A DNA stretch of 39,156 bases from Acholeplasmatales bacterium (GCA_017961685.1 JAGCWW010000029.1:1-39156), one strand, 5' to 3'; positions 26,935 through 35,292 are shown, counted from the stretch's first letter. Program-made: numbers and translations. Notes: generated by a model not told the origin, from the sequence alone.

Positions 26935-26963
26935 ATTATACATAATAATTCATTTAAAGTCAA
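26935..26963 (-). promoter_or_regulatory. Promoter of acpP
   Basis: On the minus strand there is -35 TTGACT (26958-26963), a 17-base spacer and -10 TATAAT (26935-26940). The -35 overlaps the stop region of the LtaS-like gene. It is the only clear promoter between that gene and the LeuRS-like gene. Confidence 0.8.
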
Positions 26964-28894
26964 TCTGTTTGCTTATCCCTACAACTTTCATATAGGCTAT
27001 CTACGACACCTAATCTATTTAAGGTTAAAGCGGCATTTCTCTTAAATGATTCACTACTTATACTACTATCTTTTGCATACTCTATTTTACTACCATCATA
27101 TGAATAGAAATTATCATTCATGAAGGCCTTTTGTTGTGTTGAATAGAAAATTGGTAAATACCTATTATCAAACGCTGAATAATTTACATAATTTTCCTTA
27201 TTGAATGTTACACCTAGTAAATCAAGTATTGTTGGAGCAACAACATAAGGAGATGTAAATGTATTATAATAGTTTGCGATATTCTTTGTTAAATAATAAT
27301 CAGTTAAATCCTTATTATACATTATTAATGTTGTTTCATATAATTCATCTACTCTTGTTTTATCGCTTGTATGAGCGCTTTTTAGATATATATCATGATA
27401 ATATGCTTCGTGATCTCCATATATTACAATTAGAGTATCATCTAATAAATCTTTTTCTTCTAAAGCATCTAATAATTTACCTAAAGCCACATCAAAATCC
27501 ATTACTGCACATTCATAATATTCTAAGTATCCTTTATATTCAGCATCATCAATTAATGGATTAATCCAAGTTTTATTATTCTCTGCCTTTTTAACCTTAT
27601 CTAAGTAACCTAATTTTTGCCACTTAGAATAATTACTATATCTACCAGTTCCATCATATGGACCATGCATTGATAAAGTAGTCCAGAAGGAATAGAATAA
27701 ATTATTTTCATCAATTAAATAAGGTAGGGCTTGATCTATTGTTACACTATCAAGAGTGTAATCACCTGACCAGTGCCATGTATCATTTTCCCAACCATTT
27801 ATACCATCAGGATATAATTCATTAGTAAATCCTTCAGGATATAAATCATCATGTAATACAATATTTTCAAATCCAAAATATCTCATTGTCTTACTTCTAC
27901 CATAGAAAGATCCATTATTATCATGAACATAAGTTGTCTTATATTTATGCTTTAAAATATTAGGTAGGGCAAAATCGATATCATAATTATAATCATAGAA
28001 TGAATAATAGCTTCCTGTTATACCTATCATTTCACTCATATTTGTCTTATTAACTGAAAAGTTTTTATTAAAATAGATTGCTTCTTCTTGCATCTTATAA
28101 AGATTTGGAGTTAATTCTTTATTAATAGAAAAGCTTTGTAAGGTTTCTACCATTATAGTTATAACATTCTTTCCTTCAAGTATTCCTTCATATTCACTTT
28201 GACTTTCAAAGTCTGTTGGACTAATAATTTCTTTTTTACTTGGTCTAATTTCTAAAGATAATTCTTTATAATATAAGCCTAGCATTCCATAATGCTTGAA
28301 GGCTTTTTTTGTTAATGTTTTTACAAATGCATCATCTCTAACCAATTCGCCATTAACCTTTGTTGTTTTATTCGCAAAGTTCATATTAACACTAAAGATT
28401 AAACCAAATGTTAATAATGATGCGATAAATGTAAACATACCTGTAACAACATAGCTTCTTTCAACTGTGTAAGTATCCTTTTTCCAGAATATGATATATA
28501 AAACATTTATTGTAACATAAGCTAAGAAAACTAAAATACCAGGTACCATTATAAATGGTTTTAAATAACTCCACTCAAATACTTCACCAGCTTCATTTAA
28601 AACCTGTAAGTATTCAATAGAGAAAACATCACCAAATATATTAAATAGTATCGCATTTGTACAGAATAAAATCATATAAAGTAACATCACAATACATAAG
28701 TATACAACTGATGCAATTCTATTTTTTATCATGAAAATAATAGAACCTAGTGATAAAGCGATTAATAAATCAAGCATAAAATATGATGGTATACCACTAA
28801 TATGTACATATGAAAATGTCATTATTTGAAATATGATGAAAAACAACATATAGCACAATAATAATGGTGCTTTCATCTTTAATACTTGATGCAT
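26960..28894 (-). CDS. LtaS-type lipoteichoic acid synthase / sulfatase family phosphotransferase
   Basis: A 644-residue membrane enzyme: five N-terminal transmembrane segments (about 10-175) and an extracellular alkaline-phosphatase/sulfatase domain (about 240-600). LtaS-type metal and catalytic residues can be placed: Glu250 in IMVETLQ, Thr284 in VNKTNMSE (catalytic Thr), Asp494-His495 in YGDHEAYY, and a SMHGPYD motif around His410. The family adds glycerol phosphate units from phosphatidylglycerol to a lipid anchor. Which polymer this one makes is not certain. AGGAGGG precedes the start. It follows an ABC exporter by ten bases and could be cotranscribed with it. With the YfhO/GT2/GtrA genes it suggests a glycosylated LTA-like polymer. 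Confidence 0.88.
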   Translation of the reverse strand: MHQVLKMKAPLLLCYMLFFIIFQIMTFSYVHISGIPSYFMLDLLIALSLGSIIFMIKNRIASVVYLCIVMLLYMILFCTNAILFNIFGDVFSIEYLQVLNEAGEVFEWSYLKPFIMVPGILVFLAYVTINVLYIIFWKKDTYTVERSYVVTGMFTFIASLLTFGLIFSVNMNFANKTTKVNGELVRDDAFVKTLTKKAFKHYGMLGLYYKELSLEIRPSKKEIISPTDFESQSEYEGILEGKNVITIMVETLQSFSINKELTPNLYKMQEEAIYFNKNFSVNKTNMSEMIGITGSYYSFYDYNYDIDFALPNILKHKYKTTYVHDNNGSFYGRSKTMRYFGFENIVLHDDLYPEGFTNELYPDGINGWENDTWHWSGDYTLDSVTIDQALPYLIDENNLFYSFWTTLSMHGPYDGTGRYSNYSKWQKLGYLDKVKKAENNKTWINPLIDDAEYKGYLEYYECAVMDFDVALGKLLDALEEKDLLDDTLIVIYGDHEAYYHDIYLKSAHTSDKTRVDELYETTLIMYNKDLTDYYLTKNIANYYNTFTSPYVVAPTILDLLGVTFNKENYVNYSAFDNRYLPIFYSTQQKAFMNDNFYSYDGSKIEYAKDSSISSESFKRNAALTLNRLGVVDSLYESCRDKQTD

Positions 28895-28904
28895 ATTAAC
28901 CCTC

Positions 28905-29666
28905 CTATCTGTTCATTTTTCTTTTGAAGATAATTATCATTAAGATAAATAAAATAATTCCATATGCTATAGTAACAAAATAATATGGGAAAGCCTCAGT
29001 GAAGCCATTTAATAGGCCTACTAACGCTTCATAAGTTGGATAAAATGGTAATGCCCTACAGAATATTACATAGGCAGAACCAAATGATGAAACATTAAAG
29101 AAAATGTTTGAAGTAAGTATTGTCACTATAATAATTCCAATAAAGATATAAATGCTTTCTTTTGCTTTAAAGCTTACACCAAGCATTATACCTATACAAA
29201 TAAAAATTATTTCACAAGGTAACATCATACCTATTAGTAATAAATAATTTAGTCCAAAATGTAAGATATCTAAACTAAGTATTGCATCTAATAAGAATGC
29301 TGTAGTAATACATACAATTGATTGTAAGAATGTTATAAATAATAGTGGTGCGACATATCCTAAGATATAATCATCTAACTCCATATTTGCTGAATAAAAC
29401 CTTTGGATATAGTAATCATTTTTATCCTTAGATACTCTAATGCCTGCATAAAATGAAGTAAAAGAGAATGAATAAATAGATATACCTATCATCATTTTAT
29501 CTATTTGATAAACTGAAGCAATCTCCATTCCTTCATTAGTTAGATTCTTACATATAATTTGTAAGACAATCATTAATATAACAGGGAAAGCTGCCCCAAA
29601 GATCATACTAACAGGATCTCTTAAGAATTCTTTATAGGTTCTTCTTGCGAAAGGAAAGAAACTCAT
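28905..29666 (-). CDS. ABC transporter permease (ABC-2 type)
   Basis: A 253-residue membrane subunit with about six hydrophobic segments (residues 20-45, 65-75, 105-135, 140-165, 170-195, 220-250). It begins SFFPFARRTYKEFLRDPVSM, the amphipathic N-terminus common in ABC-2 exporters (RDP motif), and has a PLLFITF-like loop. It is predicted to pair with the ATPase encoded just upstream; their genes overlap by four bases (ATGA), indicating coupling. The substrate cannot be told from the sequence; lying just before an LtaS-like gene hints at an envelope substrate. Confidence 0.85.
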   Translation of the reverse strand: MSFFPFARRTYKEFLRDPVSMIFGAAFPVILMIVLQIICKNLTNEGMEIASVYQIDKMMIGISIYSFSFTSFYAGIRVSKDKNDYYIQRFYSANMELDDYILGYVAPLLFITFLQSIVCITTAFLLDAILSLDILHFGLNYLLLIGMMLPCEIIFICIGIMLGVSFKAKESIYIFIGIIIVTILTSNIFFNVSSFGSAYVIFCRALPFYPTYEALVGLLNGFTEAFPYYFVTIAYGIILFILMIIIFKRKMNR

Positions 29667-30331
29667 TCTACCACCTCCGCATTAAGTAATTTATTTTCTA
29701 GTTCTAATAGTTCTTTATCTTTATCTATCTTTTCTAAGACACCATCTTTTAGAATATATAAATCATCAGATAATTCTTTAGCTATATCAACTAATTCAGT
29801 TGTAAGAATTATAGTCTTTTTATTTTTTAATTCTTTTAAGCTATCAAGCATTACTCTTTTAATTTTTACATCAATTCCTTTAAATGGTTCATCTAGTAAG
29901 AAAATATCTGTATTCATTACTAATAGTAAGATATAAGATACTAGCTTTTTTAAAGAAACGGATAATGTTTTAACCTTATCATCATATCTTTCAGTTATAT
30001 TAAACTTATTAGCATATTCATCAATTATTTTTTTCGCATCTTCTTTTAAATAACCGCTTGCCATAGCCATTAAATATAAGTTTTCATATACTGTTAAATG
30101 TTCTGATAAGCCTTCAGCATCAGGCATAAAACTATAACTAGAGTTATAAGTTATTTCACCACTAGTTTTTCTTATGTTTTCTGCTAGTAAGTTAATTAAA
30201 GTAGTTTTACCTGAACCATCCATACCTAATATTACGGCACATTTTTTATCTTCAACAGATAAATTAAGGGAATTAATAACTGTTACTTTATGATATTTTT
30301 TTATTAAATCTTTAACTATAACAGCTTCCAT
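29663..30331 (-). CDS. ABC transporter ATP-binding protein with degenerate motifs
   Basis: A 222-residue cytosolic nucleotide-binding domain. Walker A GMDGSGKTT (36-44) and Walker B FLLDEP (about 144-149) are intact. The Q-loop Gln is Asp71 (in FMPDAEG). The signature LSGGQ/LSGGM is LSVSL at 123-127. The H-loop, usually TH, reads Thr-Glu near 178-179. Because signature and H-loop are both needed for hydrolysis in a symmetric dimer, ATP turnover is doubtful, although composite or very divergent exporters do exist. It is coupled to the permease gene (four-base overlap). AGGAGG precedes the ATG, and the spx stop is only ten bases upstream. Confidence 0.88.
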   Translation of the reverse strand: MEAVIVKDLIKKYHKVTVINSLNLSVEDKKCAVILGMDGSGKTTLINLLAENIRKTSGEITYNSSYSFMPDAEGLSEHLTVYENLYLMAMASGYLKEDAKKIIDEYANKFNITERYDDKVKTLSVSLKKLVSYILLLVMNTDIFLLDEPFKGIDVKIKRVMLDSLKELKNKKTIILTTELVDIAKELSDDLYILKDGVLEKIDKDKELLELENKLLNAEVVE

Positions 30332-30341
30332 AATAGCCCTC

Positions 30342-30797
30342 CTATCTATCGTTTTTTCTTGATTCTTCTAAGTACCTCTTAAGTATAGTTTTATAATCAC
30401 ATTCATCATCACTATTACACCAAACAGAAATCATTAGTTTTCTTAATTCTTCAGGCATAAATACATCAATATCTTCTTCATTATAACCAATTTGTAATCT
30501 ATCATCATCTACTATTATTGGTCTACGTAGGACTGTTGGATTATTTATAATGAATTCTTTTAATTCACTAACAGTCATTTCATTAATATCAATATTAGAT
30601 TCTTTAATGATTTTTGATCTTGGAGATACTATATCTTCAAAACCATTTTCGGTATTTTTTAGTATTAAATTTAAATCATCAACAGTAAGCTTATTAGTTA
30701 GTAAATTTATTTCTTTATACTTAACATTATGTTCGTCTAACCACTTTTTAGCTTTTCTACATGATGAACAAGTAGGTGTTATATATATTTTAATCAT
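30342..30797 (-). CDS. spx: Spx-type redox-responsive transcription regulator
   Basis: A 151-residue protein of the ArsC/Spx family. Cys10-Ser-Ser-Cys13 forms the redox CxxC switch at the N-terminus. LRRPIIVDDDRLQIGYNEEDI is the Spx-type Arg-Pro-x-x-x-Asp C-terminal motif, which contacts RNA polymerase alpha. Spx proteins activate thiol-stress genes and block activator binding to RNAP. It is about 20 residues longer than Bacillus Spx, with a basic C-terminal extension. It is first in a minus-strand cluster with the ABC exporter; the AAGGAGGT site is strong. It diverges from trpS. Confidence 0.88.
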   Translation of the reverse strand: MIKIYITPTCSSCRKAKKWLDEHNVKYKEINLLTNKLTVDDLNLILKNTENGFEDIVSPRSKIIKESNIDINEMTVSELKEFIINNPTVLRRPIIVDDDRLQIGYNEEDIDVFMPEELRKLMISVWCNSDDECDYKTILKRYLEESRKNDR

Positions 30798-30858
30798 ATT
30801 AATACCTCCTTTTTAATTATTAATTAAAAAATACACATATAGTTTAACACATTTTTAA

Positions 30859-30887
30859 TTGATAATAAATATTTTTTTATGTATAAT
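30859..30887 (+). promoter_or_regulatory. Promoter of trpS
   Basis: -35 TTGATA (30859-30864), 17-base spacer and consensus -10 TATAAT (30882-30887), 29 bases before the ATG. The 5' leader is about 25 bases, so there is no room for a T-box. Confidence 0.85.
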
Positions 30888-30916
30888 AGTTATGTATGTA
30901 ATTAGGAGGTTTTAAA

Positions 30917-31918
30917 ATGAAACGATTATTATCTGGTATCCAGCCTACTGGTATTATAACTTTAGGAAACTATCTTGGAGCTATAAAAAACTTCGTAAAA
31001 CTACAAAATGAATTAGAAGATATCGACTTTTTAGTATTTATTGCGGACTTACACGCTATTACTATTCCACAAGATCCAGTTGCTTTAAGAAAGAATATCA
31101 AAAGCTTAGCAGCTGTATATATTGCATGTGGACTTGACCCAAATAAAGTACACTTATTTATTCAATCAGAAGTTTTAGAACATGCTGAACTTGGATATAT
31201 GATGCAATGTATTGGTGGTATTGGCGAACTAGAAAGAATGACACAATATAAGGATAAGAAAAAACGTCATGTTGAAGGTGTAACTACAGCACTATTAACT
31301 TATCCATGCTTAATGGCAGCTGATATTTTATTATATGATACAAACATTGTTCCTGTTGGCGAAGATCAAAAGCAACATCTAGAATTAACTCGTGATTTAG
31401 CTATTAGATTTAACGCTAGATTTGGTGAAACATTTGTTGTACCTGAGCCATATATTGCAAAACAAGGTGCAAGAATAATGTCATTAATTGATCCAACTAA
31501 GAAGATGAGTAAATCTGATCCAAACCCTAAAGCTTATATTGGTATTTTAGATGATATTAACCAAATCAAGAATAAGATTAAAGGTGCTATTACAGACTTA
31601 GATGGTAAGGTTAAATATGATGAAGAAAACAAACCTGGTATTTCTAACTTAATGAGTATCTACTCTTGTATAAGTGGAGCTACTTATGAAGAAATTGAAA
31701 AGAAATATGACGGTTTAGGATACGCTCAATTTAAAACTGATTTAGCTGAAATAGTAGTTAATGAAATTAAACCAATTCAAGATAAGTATAATGAATTAAT
31801 TAATTCTAAAGAGCTTGATGAAATCTTAGATAATGGTAGAGATTATGCTTCTTATCTTGCTAAAAAGAAAATGGCAAAGATTAGAAATAGATTTGGTATT
31901 GGTAGAAAAGTTAAGTAA
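30917..31918 (+). CDS. trpS: Tryptophanyl-tRNA synthetase
   Basis: A 333-residue class I synthetase charging tRNA-Trp. The HIGH-equivalent is Thr15-Leu-Gly-Asn18 in GIITLGNYLGA, as in the Geobacillus enzyme. KKMSKSDPN holds the intact KMSKS loop. GEDQKQHLELTRD and QGARIMSL are conserved TrpRS elements. Length is normal. It follows a consensus promoter and TAGGAGGT. A terminator is at 31930-31960, so it is monocistronic. Unlike the LeuRS-like protein in this window it looks fully active. Confidence 0.98.
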   Translation: MKRLLSGIQPTGIITLGNYLGAIKNFVKLQNELEDIDFLVFIADLHAITIPQDPVALRKNIKSLAAVYIACGLDPNKVHLFIQSEVLEHAELGYMMQCIGGIGELERMTQYKDKKKRHVEGVTTALLTYPCLMAADILLYDTNIVPVGEDQKQHLELTRDLAIRFNARFGETFVVPEPYIAKQGARIMSLIDPTKKMSKSDPNPKAYIGILDDINQIKNKIKGAITDLDGKVKYDEENKPGISNLMSIYSCISGATYEEIEKKYDGLGYAQFKTDLAEIVVNEIKPIQDKYNELINSKELDEILDNGRDYASYLAKKKMAKIRNRFGIGRKVK

Positions 31919-31929
31919 TAATAAATATT

Positions 31930-31960
31930 GATGTATGATTTATTTCATACATCTTTTTTT
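31930..31960 (+). terminator. Intrinsic terminator after trpS
   Basis: GATGTATGA pairs with TCATACATC around a 6-base loop, followed by seven T residues. Confidence 0.92.
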
Positions 31961-32047
31961 ATCTAATTATTTTTATAAAAAATATAAAAATTTATGATAT
32001 TTTTTTATAAATTAAGTCTATAATACCATATGAATAGGAGGTGTAAT

Positions 32048-33226
32048 ATGAGCGATTTAACAAAACTTAAAATTGTTTTCTTTTTAAAGTTCATGGCTGA
32101 GGCTATGTTTATCCCCTTCTTGGCCTTATATTATAAATCCCTTGGCTTTAGCGAAGGTCAAATCGGCTTATTAATAGCAATACCACCAATAATTGGTATA
32201 TGCCTAACTCCTATTTATTCTATGTTATGTAAAAATGTTAAAGTTGCGAAAATGACATTTTCAATTATAAGCTGTATAAGTTTATTGTGTATGTTCTTAT
32301 ACTTTAAACTTACTGACTATTATTTATTATTAACTGTAATAATAGTCTTTAACATCTTCCATGCGAATAACTTTGGACTACTTGAAGCATTCGCATCCGT
32401 CTGTGCAACAACAAATAATACAGACTATTCTAAGGTTAGAGTTTATGGCTCATTTGCCTATGTTGCAGGTTTAGTAACATCAGGCTTCTTAACTAGAATG
32501 AATTCCTTCTTCTTTGCGATATGCATTGCAGGAGGATTAACTTTAGTAGCTATAATATTTAGTTTCTTATTGCATGTTACACCAACTAATGAAGTTGTTG
32601 AAAAGCGTGATTTGAAGGGATTATTCAAGAATAAGAAATACTTTGTATTTATTATCTTTATGGCTTTATTTATTGGAACAACAAATGTTGCGGATGACTT
32701 CTATTCAACATACTTAGAAGCTACTAAAGGCTTCTCATATGATTCATATGGATACCTTCAAGCATCATTTATTGTTGTTGAAGGATTAGTAATAATATTC
32801 TTATTTAGCTTTAGAAAAAAGTTTAAATTAAGACAGCTTTACTTCCTCGCAATAGTCTTCCCAATAATAAGATACTTTATGAGTGCACTTAATGCACCAC
32901 TACCTGTAATAGTTATAATTGGTTTAACTCGTGGTATTACTTGGGGAATCCATTCATATTTATGGGCTCAATTTATTGTAAATATCGTTGGAAAGAAAAA
33001 TGGTACATTTGGTGTAATGATTGCGGTTATGACATTAAACCTATATACAGCAATTATGAAGATTACTCTAGGTAGATTAATAGATGCGACAAGCTACTTC
33101 ATCTTCTATCTAGTAATAGCTTATATCTTAATATTTGTATTATTATATTTTGTTATTATTTATCACAATAATGAATATAAAAATAACCTAACTGCAGAAA
33201 TAGACAAATTAAAAAAGGCTGAGTAG
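32048..33226 (+). CDS. MFS transporter
   Basis: A 392-residue major facilitator superfamily permease with 12 predicted helices and no long central soluble loop. The N-terminal FFLKFMAEAMFIPFLALYYKSLGFSEGQIGLL resembles the MFS_1-like group (LacY / nucleoside symporter-type), with the GFSEGQIGLL motif between helices 1 and 2. KVRVYGSFAYVAG is the equivalent of the loop around helix 5. The longest frame begins at 32030, but AGGAGG is six bases before the ATG at 32048. Expressed alone, with a terminator at 33211-33236. Substrate unknown. Confidence 0.88.
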   Translation: MSDLTKLKIVFFLKFMAEAMFIPFLALYYKSLGFSEGQIGLLIAIPPIIGICLTPIYSMLCKNVKVAKMTFSIISCISLLCMFLYFKLTDYYLLLTVIIVFNIFHANNFGLLEAFASVCATTNNTDYSKVRVYGSFAYVAGLVTSGFLTRMNSFFFAICIAGGLTLVAIIFSFLLHVTPTNEVVEKRDLKGLFKNKKYFVFIIFMALFIGTTNVADDFYSTYLEATKGFSYDSYGYLQASFIVVEGLVIIFLFSFRKKFKLRQLYFLAIVFPIIRYFMSALNAPLPVIVIIGLTRGITWGIHSYLWAQFIVNIVGKKNGTFGVMIAVMTLNLYTAIMKITLGRLIDATSYFIFYLVIAYILIFVLLYFVIIYHNNEYKNNLTAEIDKLKKAE

Positions 33227-33236
33227 CCTTTTTTTA
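33211..33236. terminator. Bidirectional terminator, MFS / TPR-like genes
   Basis: AAAAAAGGCT pairs with AGCCTTTTTT around GAGT; symmetric A- and T-runs let it end both convergent genes. It overlaps both stop codons. Confidence 0.9.
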
Positions 33237-33698
33237 TTGTCCACTTATTGTTTGCCATACCATTGCGCATACGATAAACACAACCATGACTAAACCTATT
33301 AACGCAAAGAATAAGCCTAAAGCTTTAAAACGATCTAAGTTTTTCTTATCACTAACCGCAACTTTTTCTCTTTGTTTAATACAAGTATCCATTAATTCTT
33401 TAGAATCTTTATAATCATCTAAGTCTTTAAATAACTTAATAGCTTGATCTAATCTTTGAGCTGACTTTTTTTCTTCCATAAGCATTAAAGCTCTATTATA
33501 GTCTTCTTCTTTTTTCTCTTCTAATTCTTTTTCTAAAACTACTATTTTTTCACCAGCCATTAAAGCATATTTTTCTGAATCTTTATAATCTTTTAATTCA
33601 GTAAATATTTTATTAGCTTCTCTAACGCTAGATAAATCATCTTTTTCTAAAAGAGTTCTACCTCTATTGTATTCAATTTCGATCATTTCTTGAGTCAT
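33234..33698 (-). CDS. Tail-anchored TPR-like repeat protein
   Basis: A 154-residue protein with two tandem helical repeats of about 50 residues, each with a start like YNRGRTLLEK or YNRALMLMEE and ending F-x-x-L-x-D-Y-K-D-S (FTELKDYKDS and FKDLDDYKDS). The FxxLxDYKDS signature is common in TPR-like proteins of Bacillota. A hydrophobic segment at about 128-148 near the C-terminus would anchor it with the repeats in the cytosol. It has its own extended -10 (33728-33736). A scaffold or protein-binding role is inferred; no enzymatic residues are seen. Confidence 0.75.
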   Translation of the reverse strand: MTQEMIEIEYNRGRTLLEKDDLSSVREANKIFTELKDYKDSEKYALMAGEKIVVLEKELEEKKEEDYNRALMLMEEKKSAQRLDQAIKLFKDLDDYKDSKELMDTCIKQREKVAVSDKKNLDRFKALGLFFALIGLVMVVFIVCAMVWQTISGQ

Positions 33699-33727
33699 TA
33701 AATCAACTCCTTTTTATTCTCTAATTA

Positions 33728-33736
33728 ATTATAGCA
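33728..33736 (-). promoter_or_regulatory. Extended -10 promoter for the TPR-like gene
   Basis: TGCTATAAT on the minus strand between the SDR gene stop and the TPR-like gene, 30 bases before the start. Confidence 0.55.
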
Positions 33737-33749
33737 TAATTAAAATATA

Positions 33750-34403
33750 TTACCAAATGAAATTAGCTTTTAATTTTTCACCATTATCAATTAATAAATC
33801 TTCACCTGTCATACTCTTATTATAAATTGCTAGAAAATACGCAAATTGAGCGATTTCTTCTTCTTTAGCCCATTTATTTAATAAAGATTCATTTAATACT
33901 TTATCATATAATTCTTTATTATCTAAAATGTGCTTATTAGCATCTCCTATAACTCCACCTGGAGATATAGAATTACATGTAGCGCCATACTTAGCAAGTG
34001 CTAAAGCAGTATTTTTTGTAAATGATAATACTCCACCTTTACTAGCGGCATAGTATGGGAATTCACTACCTGTAGATGCACTAGCTGATGCAATATTTAT
34101 AACTGCTTTTATTTTCTTTTGAAAAGCATATTTATTAGTTGTATTAATTAAACCAACTAAATTTGTATTAATATCATCAATAGAGTTTGTTTGTACTCCG
34201 GCATTATTAATTAATATTTCAACATCTTTTACTTCAGGAAGCATTCCTATATTTCTTACATCACATGGATAATGTGTGTAATTAGGATCATCTATTGTTG
34301 TATTTAAAATATCTAGACCAATTACTTCATGATTATGCTTTAAAAACATTAAAGCTATTGCTCTACCTATTCCTTTTGATGTTCCACTAATTAGTACTCT
34401 CAT
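33750..34403 (-). CDS. Short-chain dehydrogenase/reductase (SDR)
   Basis: A 217-residue SDR oxidoreductase. The Rossmann glycine motif GTSKGIG is at about 7-13, LINNAGVQ carries NNAG, and IASASASTG (Ser) with YYAASKGG (Tyr and Lys) form the catalytic set. The length suits a classical SDR missing a C-terminal extension. The start at 34403 follows GGTGA; the longer frame adds four codons. It overlaps the VUT transporter gene by 17 bases, so it is translationally coupled to it and lies behind the preQ1 riboswitch. Substrate is unknown; a role in queuosine-related metabolism is inferred from position only. Confidence 0.85.
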   Translation of the reverse strand: MRVLISGTSKGIGRAIALMFLKHNHEVIGLDILNTTIDDPNYTHYPCDVRNIGMLPEVKDVEILINNAGVQTNSIDDINTNLVGLINTTNKYAFQKKIKAVINIASASASTGSEFPYYAASKGGVLSFTKNTALALAKYGATCNSISPGGVIGDANKHILDNKELYDKVLNESLLNKWAKEEEIAQFAYFLAIYNKSMTGEDLLIDNGEKLKANFIW

Positions 34404-35139
34404 TTGATTCACCACTTTCTTTATTGTTTATATAATCAAGATATTGTTGACCAACTTTTTCTTCTTCCCACTTCTTACAAATCTTATACCCCAATGGGCT
34501 AAAGATTATTTCCATTAATAATTCAGCTAAAGCTCCTGTAAGTGCACAAGTTATGCATTGTAAGAATGTCCAACTAAATCCATCCCAGAATATTGGGGCA
34601 AATACCATAAATGTTAATATAGAAAACACTAAGTTATCAATAAATTGTCCTATGAATGTAGAAATATATGTACGTGTTATAAAGGCAGCTTTCCCATCAG
34701 GATTTTTCTTAAACATTTTACCAATTGCATCGTTTGAAAAGTTATTAACTATAGCTGAAACGATAAAAGCTATTGTACTACTAAGCAATATAAACCATGT
34801 TCCACTAAAGATAGAATTTAATACTGTATAATCATCTGCATCTGATGGAATTTTAGCTACAACGAATAATACTAGGCAAGCCAGTAAATTCACTAATATA
34901 GCGATTATCGATAGTTTTGTTGCTGCTTTTGGGCCAAAACGTTTTGTTACAACATCCATTGTTAAAAAGCATAACCAACTAACTAATATTCCTCCATCTA
35001 GTGCAAACCAATCACCAATAGTTACAATAGTTTTATTTGCGGCTAAATTCATCAAAATTACTGATGCGCAGAATAGAGTCATAATTAATCCTGGTATACT
35101 TCTAGTAAGTAATTTCATTTCATAATATAATTTTTTCAT
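34387..35139 (-). CDS. VUT-family queuosine precursor transporter
   Basis: A 250-residue membrane protein of the VUT/ECF-S-like queuosine-precursor transporter family (YhhQ-type, PF02592). About six hydrophobic segments are seen, with family features such as ANKTI and WFALDGGILVSWLCFLTMDVVTKRFGPKAA (pieces at residues 40-75). In this family proteins import preQ0, preQ1 or queuine. The preQ1 riboswitch directly upstream strongly supports preQ1. The longer frame from 35190 would start inside the terminator hairpin, so the ATG at 35139, preceded by GGAGG, is used. The SDR gene follows with a 17-base overlap. Confidence 0.92.
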   Translation of the reverse strand: MKKLYYEMKLLTRSIPGLIMTLFCASVILMNLAANKTIVTIGDWFALDGGILVSWLCFLTMDVVTKRFGPKAATKLSIIAILVNLLACLVLFVVAKIPSDADDYTVLNSIFSGTWFILLSSTIAFIVSAIVNNFSNDAIGKMFKKNPDGKAAFITRTYISTFIGQFIDNLVFSILTFMVFAPIFWDGFSWTFLQCITCALTGALAELLMEIIFSPLGYKICKKWEEEKVGQQYLDYINNKESGESNESTN

Positions 35140-35162
35140 TTTAGTTTTCCTCCCTTTGGGAT

Positions 35163-35195
35163 AAAAAAAAGAGTGTAAACTAAAAAACACTCTTT
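35163..35195 (-). terminator. Riboswitch-controlled intrinsic terminator
   Basis: On the minus strand AAAGAGTGT pairs with ACACTCTTT around a 10-base loop (TTTTTAGTTT), followed by more T. The loop UAGUUU is complementary to AAACUA in the riboswitch tail, so the two could compete. Confidence 0.9.
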
Positions 35196-35199
35196 GGTT

Positions 35200-35240
35200 C
35201 CCTAGTTTTATTTATAGATAGGATGGTTTCGAACTATCTT
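35200..35240 (-). promoter_or_regulatory. preQ1-I riboswitch
   Basis: Read on the minus strand the RNA has P1 AGATAG / CTATCT around a loop TTCGAAACCATC, followed by an A-rich tail ATAAATAAAACTAGG. This layout (5-6 bp stem, UUC-containing loop with CC, A-rich single strand ending CTAGG) matches the preQ1 class I pattern. The tail GG probably pairs with loop CC in the pseudoknot. It precedes a terminator and a VUT-type queuosine-precursor transporter. It is expected to switch expression off when preQ1 is abundant. Confidence 0.87.
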
Positions 35241-35257
35241 ATTTATTTAACAAACTT

Positions 35258-35266
35258 ATTATAACA
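35258..35266 (-). promoter_or_regulatory. Extended -10 promoter for the preQ1-controlled operon
   Basis: TGTTATAAT on the minus strand, 18 bases upstream of the riboswitch P1 stem, giving a leader that begins just before the aptamer. Confidence 0.65.
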
Positions 35267-35292
35267 TAATATTTTTATTTTAAAAGAGTATT

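Noticed and set aside
30817..30916. Possible T-box upstream of trpS
   Set aside because: The promoter -10 is 29 bases before the ATG, so the leader is too short for a T-box.
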